A DNA stretch of 6,113 nt from Candidatus Poseidoniales archaeon (GTDB lineage: Archaea > Thermoplasmatota > Poseidoniia > Poseidoniales > Poseidoniaceae): NCBI GenBank assembly GCA_003602665.1, contig QQSG01000086.1, forward strand, positions 4,091 through 10,203, written 5' to 3'. The position numbers and the translations under genes are program-made. Below are positions 1 to 5,373 of this stretch, piece after piece (within the stretch, counting starts at the first letter, position 1; each line of letters begins with the position of its first letter). The notes under the pieces are model-generated. The model searched no databases, was not told the DNA's origin, and saw only the letters and a list, made by a program, of their open reading frames with translations.

Positions 1-1089
1 TTTGGCGATAAATACAGCATAACAGACACAGTTAGCCCAACTGTTTCCAATATTCGTATTGCATTCGAAATCAAGGATGATTACACAGATGTTGACATGA
101 ATCCTCAACTTCTCGCAGACTATGTTGCAGAACAAACAGGCGTTACAGTTACACTGTACCCTGTAACTTCCGAGGGTTCAATCATTGAAGCACTTCGCTT
201 TGGAAACGCAGATATTGCATTCATGGACGGTGGATCCGCATGGATGGGTTGGCAAGAGTACGGTCTTGCTGCAATGGCAGCAGATACCAAATCTGACGGC
301 CGAACATATTACGATGCACATGCTGTTGTTCGAAATGGAAGCGATATCGCAAATGCTTACCTCGATGGAGACGATTCAACCGATCCATTTGCAATGCTTG
401 AAGGAAAGACTTCTTGTCATACAGGATGGTTGAAGTCTGCTGGAATGCTTCTTCCTATGGGCTTCCTTATCTCAGAGGGATATGCTCCAGTTGTTGGTTC
501 ACAAGATGATATTGAATCGTTAAGATCGACCATATACTCTTACTTCAACGACGATGCAAGCATTCCAGATTCAGGAACACCTTATTCCTCTTACTCAGGA
601 GCAGTTCGCTGTTTGTCAGAGGGAGTCGGAGATGTAGCATTCGTTAAAGATTCAACAATCTCGAGTTATTGTGGAAACGACAACGCTTCCGATAACGAAG
701 ACTGGTGTCTTGCTGAAGAAGAATACATACTGCTTCCTTCATACGGTTCAGCTCCATCTCATCCAGTTATGTACAATCCTGACAAACTCGATGTTCAGAC
801 ACGGACTGCGATCCTAAACGCTCTTCTTTCTCTGAACAGTGAAATGTACGTTGAAGATTACCCAATGAATGGTCAGACATTCACAGGGTGCTATGATTTC
901 AGCACTCATGTTGTGGATTCAAATCAGTCGAAAGGCGAATGTGGCGATCAAATCCTCGCTAACATCCTCAATACAGGTGGACTTGTAGAAGCAAACACAC
1001 AAGAGCACATGGGAGTCTATGGCGACCTCATCGGGTCCATTCCAGGTATCTCAACATACTTCGATACAAAATACGATATTGAGGCTTGA
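1..1089 (+). CDS. ABC transporter solute-binding protein, PhnD superfamily with transferrin-like motifs (5' partial)
   Basis: The frame is open from base 1, so the N-terminus, including any signal peptide or lipobox, lies outside the window; 362 residues are visible. It is a type 2 periplasmic-binding fold: the N-terminal strand NIRIAFEIK (residues 17-25 of the visible part) and the GNADIAFMDGG block (68-78) fit PhnD-type proteins. Other blocks look like a transferrin lobe: SCHTG then KSAG (138-148), YSGAVRCL (198-205), GDVAFVKDSTI (210-220) and APSH (251-254). Asp76, Tyr104, Tyr198 and His254 fall where transferrin has its iron ligands, and Thr141 plus Lys145 where it holds carbonate (Thr and Arg). 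Cys139 and Cys204 match a conserved transferrin disulfide; Cys224, 236, 297 and 314 could form two more, which suits an exported protein. The ATPase and permease genes follow. Phosphonate or phosphite binding is the default annotation; ferric iron with carbonate is my inference. The family is firm, the ligand is not. Confidence 0.88.
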   Translation, partial: FGDKYSITDTVSPTVSNIRIAFEIKDDYTDVDMNPQLLADYVAEQTGVTVTLYPVTSEGSIIEALRFGNADIAFMDGGSAWMGWQEYGLAAMAADTKSDGRTYYDAHAVVRNGSDIANAYLDGDDSTDPFAMLEGKTSCHTGWLKSAGMLLPMGFLISEGYAPVVGSQDDIESLRSTIYSYFNDDASIPDSGTPYSSYSGAVRCLSEGVGDVAFVKDSTISSYCGNDNASDNEDWCLAEEEYILLPSYGSAPSHPVMYNPDKLDVQTRTAILNALLSLNSEMYVEDYPMNGQTFTGCYDFSTHVVDSNQSKGECGDQILANILNTGGLVEANTQEHMGVYGDLIGSIPGISTYFDTKYDIEA

Positions 1090-1090
1090 T

Positions 1091-1160
1091 TGTATAATTG
1101 ATTAAATTCCACGTTATTGAATAAGGAGATGCATTCGGCTACAGCATAGGGGGGAGTTGA
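1091..1160 (+). promoter_or_regulatory. Leader of the ATPase gene: weak TATA-like box and Shine-Dalgarno site
   Basis: This 71-base gap between the binding-protein stop and the ATPase start has an AT-rich stretch with TGTATAAT at 1091-1098, which could be a secondary archaeal TATA box allowing the ATPase and permease to be transcribed separately. A G-run ending in GGAG (1153-1156) lies four bases before the ATG at 1161 and is the likely ribosome binding site. A second GGAG at 1125-1128 has no suitable start codon after it. I see no convincing terminator hairpin, so readthrough from the binding-protein gene is likely. The promoter reading is weak; the binding site is reasonable. Confidence 0.35.
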
Positions 1161-1871
1161 ATGTCAATACAACAACCAGTTCTAGAGTTGAAAAACCTAG
1201 ACATTGGTTACAACGACGCATTAGTCAATAACGTCATTGCCCGAGTCCTCCCTGGTGAAATCATCGCTGTGCTCGGCCCTTCCGGAATAGGTAAGACGAC
1301 ACTGATCCGAACAATTGCAGGACTTGTTGAACCACTTAAGGGGGAAGTAATACTCCACACCAAGAAGAAAGGTGGATTGGGTTACATTCCTCAACGACTC
1401 GGTTTGGTTCGACATGCAAGTGTACGGCACAATGTTTCTCTTGGAGCAAAGGCAAGTATTTCTTTTTCAAAAACCATGTTTGAGGAACGCAGAAATCGGG
1501 TTGATGAAGCGGTTAAAGCACTTGGTATTGAAGACAAATTGAAGGAGCCTGTACGCCGACTTTCAGGCGGGCAACTTCGACGCGTAGCTACTGCTCGAGC
1601 ACTTGCGCAACGGCCACAACTTCTTCTTGCTGATGAGTTTCTCAGCGAACTTGATCATCAAAACGTCGAGATTGTTATCGAAGCAGTGCAACAATTACTC
1701 GAAGATGGAACCTCCATCATCATGGTGGAACATCACGAAGAGAACGTTCGACTATTTGCTACGCGAATTTGGGTAATCAAAGACAATCAGTTGCATGATT
1801 TCACATTAGAAGAATGGATGGATATGGATGAGGCAAGCTGGCTGGAGCAATATGTGGAGGAAGAAGAATGA
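1161..1871 (+). CDS. phnC: ABC transporter ATP-binding protein, PhnC-like
   Basis: This 236-residue cytoplasmic ATPase powers the importer. All ABC motifs are visible: Walker A GPSGIGKTT (39-47), Q-loop YIPQ (Gln78), signature LSGGQ (134-138), Walker B LLLADE (154-159, with Asp158 and catalytic Glu159), D-loop SELD (162-165) and switch His191. The start is fixed: an in-frame TGA directly precedes the ATG and a GGAG lies four bases upstream. Its stop overlaps the permease ATG (ATGA), a sign of translational coupling. It is somewhat shorter than the roughly 250-260 residues usual for PhnC, and the segment between Q-loop and signature is compact. The C-terminus is acidic, ending in four Glu. The ATPase role is certain; the PhnC name comes from the adjoining PhnE-type permease, and the substrate may be iron rather than phosphonate. 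Confidence 0.9.
   Translation: MSIQQPVLELKNLDIGYNDALVNNVIARVLPGEIIAVLGPSGIGKTTLIRTIAGLVEPLKGEVILHTKKKGGLGYIPQRLGLVRHASVRHNVSLGAKASISFSKTMFEERRNRVDEAVKALGIEDKLKEPVRRLSGGQLRRVATARALAQRPQLLLADEFLSELDHQNVEIVIEAVQQLLEDGTSIIMVEHHEENVRLFATRIWVIKDNQLHDFTLEEWMDMDEASWLEQYVEEEE
1856..1860 (+). promoter_or_regulatory. Shine-Dalgarno site of the permease gene
   Basis: A full GGAGG lies inside the end of the ATPase gene, seven bases before the permease ATG. With the ATGA stop/start overlap it fixes the permease start and indicates coupled translation of the two subunits. Confidence 0.75.
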
Positions 1872-2752
1872 GAGGTGGCTGGATTATTGCAGTCCTTTCT
1901 TTGCTCTTTCTTGCATGGATTGTCCTCAATGATCTTGTAGATGATTGGGGAAGACTTGAGGGAGGAATGGAGAATCTCGTCATCTTTGTTGAAGAAAGCA
2001 TGTGGCCTCCAAATTGGTCAGTTTTAGAGGCACAATCTTATCCTGTTTGTGAGAATGATATCGAATTATTCTGTTCAGTTGGCTATCTTGGAATGATGGA
2101 GACAATCAAAATTGCCTTTGTTTCTACGATGCTGGGTTTCATTGGAGCTCTCTGTCTTTCATCCCTCGCCGCAAGAAATCTTGTCCCACTCTATGTAGCG
2201 CTTCCTTTCAGATTCATCCTAGCAGCAACACGAAGTCTACCGTCTCTTATTTGGGCGATTCTCTTTGTTATTATCATTGGATTTGGTCCATTAGCAGGTG
2301 TTCTTGCAATGACCTTTTACACAGTGGGATACCTTGGAAAGCTACAGTATGAGGCCTTCGAAGGTATGCCTAGTGATTGTTTGGAAGTAAGTCGTGCGAT
2401 GGGGCTTTCGCATCCAAGTACTGTACTTTCAGTCGTGATCCCAGAAACTGGAAACCATCTCTTAAGTCAGTTAATGTTTATGTTTGAATACAATGTTCGA
2501 CATGGAACAGTCATCGGAATTGTAGGTGCAGGCGGAATTGGATATTACATCACGACGTATTTGAAATTCTTACAGTATGACAAGGTTCTTGCTCTCTTGA
2601 TCATCATCTTCCTTGTTGTCGTCATCATCGACTTACTCTCTCTCATGATTCGCTCTTTCGTTACTGACGAAGGAGATGTCCGCCGTCCAACATGGCTGAA
2701 AGGTATGATCAAATTGTGGAAGAAGCGAGGAGCTTCAAGCGATATTGAGTGA
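1868..2752 (+). CDS. phnE: ABC transporter permease, PhnE family
   Basis: This 294-residue membrane subunit has likely helices near residues 4-21, 78-100, 107-120, 125-147, 212-230 and 238-262. The cytoplasmic coupling loop that contacts the ATPase is clear around 160-190 (YEAFEGMP, then VSRAMGLS). PhnE hallmarks include MWPP (45-48) before the second helix, RSLPSLIWA (122-130), and FEYNVRHGTVIGIVGAGGIG (206-225). The loop between helix 1 and helix 2 carries Cys61 and Cys69, probably on the outer face, where a disulfide could form; I do not recall this pair as a PhnE feature. The C-terminal 30 residues are basic and probably cytoplasmic. The start is supported by GGAGG and the ATGA overlap. 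The stop lies one base from the stop of the convergent small gene. The family call is secure; the transported substrate depends on the binding protein. Confidence 0.93.
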   Translation: MRGGWIIAVLSLLFLAWIVLNDLVDDWGRLEGGMENLVIFVEESMWPPNWSVLEAQSYPVCENDIELFCSVGYLGMMETIKIAFVSTMLGFIGALCLSSLAARNLVPLYVALPFRFILAATRSLPSLIWAILFVIIIGFGPLAGVLAMTFYTVGYLGKLQYEAFEGMPSDCLEVSRAMGLSHPSTVLSVVIPETGNHLLSQLMFMFEYNVRHGTVIGIVGAGGIGYYITTYLKFLQYDKVLALLIIIFLVVVIIDLLSLMIRSFVTDEGDVRRPTWLKGMIKLWKKRGASSDIE

Positions 2753-2753
2753 T

Positions 2754-3005
2754 TCAGTCCGCAGCGATGTGTAGTGCACCATTCTTGTAAAAGATTTGAA
2801 TTCGGTTAGGAACTTTGCGGGAAAGAGAGGCTACAGCCTCGTAAATGATGTCTTCCTCAACCTTGAATGCTTTAGCAGCCTTCGATGTGGACCATGGTTC
2901 GATATGAAAGTCAGATTCAACCAACCATGTCAAGAGGCCCGCTTCGAATTCATCCAAATCGTTGGTCTGGTCATCTGCCATGTACAGAGCATAAACTTCC
3001 AACAT
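2754..3005 (-). CDS. Small hypothetical protein, possible winged-helix domain
   Basis: I do not recognise this 83-residue protein as a named family. It is acidic at the N-terminus, and its predicted order resembles a winged helix: helix EFEAGLLTWLVES (19-31), a short helix STSKAAKAFKV (39-49), a longer helix EEDIIYEAVASLSRK (50-64), then a hairpin-like IQIFYKNGALHIA (69-81). It could bind DNA or mediate protein contact. It follows gpsA by 15 bases on the same strand and in the same reading frame, separated only by the gpsA TAA, so it is probably cotranscribed. No Shine-Dalgarno site precedes the ATG at 3005; Met9 (start at 2981) is an alternative and also lacks one. The balanced composition and foldable pattern make it likely real rather than a shadow of the opposite strand, but expression is unproven. 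Confidence 0.68.
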   Translation of the reverse strand: MLEVYALYMADDQTNDLDEFEAGLLTWLVESDFHIEPWSTSKAAKAFKVEEDIIYEAVASLSRKVPNRIQIFYKNGALHIAAD

Positions 3006-3020
3006 ATGAGGAAATCGGCC

Positions 3021-4019
3021 TTAGCCTAAGAGAACCATTCTACGACAGCACTCTTCTGCGTCGATATCACCGTCAAGCAGAGTATTGAGTGCTTTTGTGA
3101 ATGGAATACTTATTGATTGATCAATCGCTCTATCTCTGAACATACGAGCAGCACGAACGCCTTCAGCAACCATTGTCATTTCTTCAAGCGCTTCTTCGAG
3201 GGATAATCCTGTTCCAAGTTTTTCACCCATAGACCTGTTTCTGCCAAATGGAGATGTCGATGTCACATACATGTCTCCAAGACCAGCGGGTCCAAATGCA
3301 ACTTCTGCCTTTGCCCCCAGGAGTGGGAGAAGGATGCATCCTTCTTTGAATCCAGCACTAAAGATAGCAGCTTTGAGATTGTCACCACCAAGTGTGCCGA
3401 TTGTCTTCAAACCATCAACAAGTCCACAAGCAAGTGCGACGACATTCTTGAACGCCCCCCAAAGTTCTGCACCTTCTGGATCTGATGCAGCATGAAGAAG
3501 AAGTGTTGGAGTAGAGAGCGTTTCTGCTAATCGTTTTGCAACTGAAACATCTTCTGACGCTACAAGGGCCGTAGTCATGACACCACTTGCAGCTTCTGGA
3601 GCAATCGTCGGTCCGGTGAGCACTGCAAGAGGGTTTGAACAACCGGCTTCACGAAGAGATTCATGTATTGCTTCAGAGATGAGTCGCTTGCCTGGGGCAA
3701 GTCCTTTTGCTAAGTCGAGAAGAACATGTCCAGGTCTTAGATGTGGTATGACGTCAGTAACAACGTTGAGAATAACAGAAGATGGGATTGCAAGGACAAC
3801 AATTTCAACCCCTTCCATTGCTTCTTCGAGGTGCATAGTGACATCTAAACCTTCGACTGACTGGTCAGGTAGATATTTTCGATTGACACCATCCATCATA
3901 ATGGATTCATAGACTTCTTGTTCGATTGTCCAGCCTTTCACATTATGACCTTCAAGTAGCCAAAGCCTTGCAATTGCTGTTCCCCAATTACCCAATCCTA
4001 AAACTGCGATATGTGCCAT
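3021..4019 (-). CDS. gpsA: NAD(P)-dependent glycerol-3-phosphate dehydrogenase
   Basis: This 332-residue cytoplasmic enzyme should interconvert dihydroxyacetone phosphate and sn-glycerol 3-phosphate. The N-terminal Rossmann domain opens with AVLGLGNWGTA (5-15); NRKYLP (46-51), VLAIPS (75-80) and AKGL (104-107) follow, as in GpsA. The C-terminal domain has the catalytic Lys in FKN (Lys191), GDNLKAA (212-218), GLGDMYVTSTS (246-256) and RNR (260-262), matching the Lys, Asp, Thr and Arg active-site set of the family. One oddity is SAG (221-223) where many GpsA have T/SRG. I chose the ATG at 4019 because MAHIAVLG is the usual beginning; an in-frame ATG at 4055 would add 12 unusual residues. No Shine-Dalgarno site is near, so translation may be leaderless. 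It lies 91 bases downstream of the TIM-barrel gene. The family is confident; coenzyme preference is not readable. Confidence 0.93.
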   Translation of the reverse strand: MAHIAVLGLGNWGTAIARLWLLEGHNVKGWTIEQEVYESIMMDGVNRKYLPDQSVEGLDVTMHLEEAMEGVEIVVLAIPSSVILNVVTDVIPHLRPGHVLLDLAKGLAPGKRLISEAIHESLREAGCSNPLAVLTGPTIAPEAASGVMTTALVASEDVSVAKRLAETLSTPTLLLHAASDPEGAELWGAFKNVVALACGLVDGLKTIGTLGGDNLKAAIFSAGFKEGCILLPLLGAKAEVAFGPAGLGDMYVTSTSPFGRNRSMGEKLGTGLSLEEALEEMTMVAEGVRAARMFRDRAIDQSISIPFTKALNTLLDGDIDAEECCRRMVLLG

Positions 4020-4040
4020 GAGTTTAATCGTCGTTATCCT

Positions 4041-4054
4041 TGCACTTATGTGCA
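4041..4054. repeat. Inverted repeat TGCAC-N4-GTGCA upstream of gpsA
   Basis: A perfect 5-base inverted repeat with a 4-base spacer (TGCAC TTAT GTGCA) lies 22-35 bases upstream of the chosen gpsA ATG at 4019. It overlaps the alternative ATG at 4055 by its outer edge. Its position suits an operator beside the gpsA promoter, but five base pairs can arise by chance. Confidence 0.35.
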
Positions 4055-4085
4055 TTGCCTACGATATGATGTCGAAGAATTGGTT

Positions 4086-4100
4086 TCCTTAGGGTAAGGA
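4086..4100. repeat. Short hairpin between the TIM-barrel gene and gpsA
   Basis: TCCTTA-GGG-TAAGGA forms a 6-bp stem with a 3-base loop, 10 bases beyond the stop codon of the TIM-barrel gene and 67 bases before the gpsA start. No T-run follows on the minus strand that would make it a clear terminator. It could be an RNA-processing or weak attenuating structure within a minus-strand operon. Confidence 0.3.
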
Positions 4101-4110
4101 TGTCACCGAA

Positions 4111-5265
4111 TCAGAATAAATCATCATCATCGTCTTCTTCAAAAGAGAAATCTTCTGCTTTTGCATCATTTTTCTTTGATGTAGCCTTAGTAGCCTTCTT
4201 TTCTGACTTTTTCTCTTCCTTTACAGGTTCAACAACTGGTTCTGATGCAACTGGTTCTGATGGACCACCTTGACGAAGTTGCGCCATTTCCTCTTCCTTA
4301 CGCTGAATATCTTCAACAGAGGTTCCAGTTTGAGCAGCAAGTGCCCTTCGTCGATCTTCTCGTGCTTTTCGTTCCAGTTGCCTGTGCTTTGCCTTGTCGA
4401 TGTTTTGTAGCATGTACATGGCATCGTGTTCAAGAAGTGGCGAATCAGAGATGAGGGTGATGTCCAACCATCCTCCATCTTCAACAATGAATTCTGCGAG
4501 TGGTTCAAAGTTGAGATCTGATTTCTTGATTTGGGTGTAGTGCATTGCATTTCCAGTTCGATGTTCGACTCCAGAAAAGTGGCAATAGAATTCCTTTGTA
4601 CCGATGGATTCACGAACCATATCAAACAATTCACCGTAATCTTCTGATGTCTTCATTCGACCATGGCCCCGAGCGTGAATATGTGCGATGTTAAGGACAG
4701 GAATTGTTCCTTCGACGTGGTTGACCACTTCCAGAACTTCTTCCAGACTTCCCCACAATTCTTGCCGTCCTGATGTTTCCACACCAATCTTGGACGGAGT
4801 GCCATCTTTAATCCACGGGAATACAGGGAATTCGTCTTCATCATCATGCCAGATGTCATGAACTCGTTGTACAACGCTCGAGAAGATGTTTGCAACCTGT
4901 TCATTGGCAGCAGTACCTCTTCCAAAATCTCCGTAGTGCCCAGTATGTAGGGTGATGTGACGAGCATTGATTGTTCGAGCGGCTTGGAGAGTAGACTCAA
5001 TCTTGGCAAGAGAGCGTCCGCGTGCAACACGATCTCCGAGGAGTTCAGCATAGTATGGACCATGAATGTTCATTTCGAAGTCAGCTTTGTTTGCAAGAAC
5101 TCCTGCTTGCCAATATTGTTCGAAATGTTGAGGTTGAATGAGTCGAACTGTTTGTGCTTCCATGGTCTCAAGACCAAGTGCTATGATGTCGTCCATTCCT
5201 TCAACAATTGTACGTCCTTTGCATGACAAAGGTACGCCAGCAGGTCCCAGTTTTACTCCCATCAT
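4111..5265 (-). CDS. Endonuclease IV-like (AP endonuclease family 2) TIM-barrel protein with charged C-terminal tail
   Basis: There are two candidate ATGs, 5265 and 5262, preceded by GGGGTGG; a further in-frame TTG at 5283 is less likely. Numbering from 5262 (383 residues), residues 1-290 form a xylose-isomerase-like TIM barrel. GPAGVPLSCKGRT (6-18) is typical of archaeal members. Probable metal ligands in endonuclease IV order are His68 (NIHGPY), His106 (TLHTGH), Glu162 (GVETSG), His194, His228 (CHFSG) and His241. Where E. coli Nfo has Asp179, Asp229 and Glu261, I read Asn191, Ala239 and Asp273, so the third metal site may differ. The likely activity is cleavage at abasic DNA sites, but a related phosphoesterase is possible. 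Residues 291-383 are an extra tail: a basic helix, a SEPVA/SEPVV repeat, a Lys/Ala-rich stretch (348-368), then an acidic end FEEDDDDDLF. It heads a minus-strand group with gpsA. Confidence 0.82.
   Translation of the reverse strand: MMGVKLGPAGVPLSCKGRTIVEGMDDIIALGLETMEAQTVRLIQPQHFEQYWQAGVLANKADFEMNIHGPYYAELLGDRVARGRSLAKIESTLQAARTINARHITLHTGHYGDFGRGTAANEQVANIFSSVVQRVHDIWHDDEDEFPVFPWIKDGTPSKIGVETSGRQELWGSLEEVLEVVNHVEGTIPVLNIAHIHARGHGRMKTSEDYGELFDMVRESIGTKEFYCHFSGVEHRTGNAMHYTQIKKSDLNFEPLAEFIVEDGGWLDITLISDSPLLEHDAMYMLQNIDKAKHRQLERKAREDRRRALAAQTGTSVEDIQRKEEEMAQLRQGGPSEPVASEPVVEPVKEEKKSEKKATKATSKKNDAKAEDFSFEEDDDDDLF
4233..4262. repeat. Perfect tandem duplication of a 15-base unit in the TIM-barrel tail
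   Basis: CAACTGGTTCTGATG occurs twice head to tail (4233-4247 and 4248-4262) without mismatch. Read on the minus strand it encodes SEPVA/SEPVV-type pentapeptides in the disordered tail. Multiples of three keep the frame, which suits replication slippage lengthening a linker. Confidence 0.9.
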
Positions 5266-5325
5266 TCCACCCCGCGAATCCAAGCCAAACAGTTCCCTGC
5301 ATTAACCCCTTTCCGTCATCCGTTT

Positions 5326-5373
5326 GCCGGATTTATGTATATACTCTTCAATACGACGGTTCATGAAGGTGAA
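5326..5373. promoter_or_regulatory. Shared promoter region between the TIM-barrel gene and ribB, symmetric TATA-like box
   Basis: The interval between the divergent genes contains TTTATGTATATAC (5332-5344), which includes the 8-base palindrome GTATATAC (5337-5344). On the + strand, TTTATGTATATA resembles an archaeal TATA box; a start about 25 bases downstream would fall near 5363-5370, giving ribB almost no leader. On the - strand, TATATACATAAA could serve the TIM-barrel gene, with a start near 5313 and a leader of about 50 bases carrying GGGGTGG. One symmetric element could serve both directions. The transcription starts are inferred from usual archaeal spacing. Confidence 0.6.

Noticed and set aside
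1129..1149. Six-codon mini-ORF (ATG...TAG) before the ATPase, possible leader peptide
   Set aside because: The GGAG directly touches its ATG with no spacing, and so short a frame is expected by chance.
3577..3912. Open frame of 111 codons on the + strand opposite gpsA
   Set aside because: It is Ser/Arg/Pro-rich with no recognisable domain and lies entirely antisense to a well-supported enzyme gene.
4020..4055. Longer gpsA start at ATG 4055
   Set aside because: It adds 12 residues not seen in the family, and its ATG lies at the edge of an inverted repeat; MAHIAVLG is the normal GpsA beginning.
4221..5063. Two minus-strand frames of about 137 codons overlapping the TIM-barrel gene, and an 89-codon + strand frame at 4957-5226
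   Set aside because: They are alternate-frame or antisense shadows; the TIM-barrel frame has all the family motifs through this region.
5266..5283. TTG start at 5283 for the TIM-barrel protein
   Set aside because: Two ATGs directly after a GGGGTGG site fit better, and the family begins close to the KLGPAG strand.
5335..5373. Upstream in-frame ATG at 5335 for ribB
   Set aside because: It sits inside the TATA-like element and would add residues absent from archaeal RibB.
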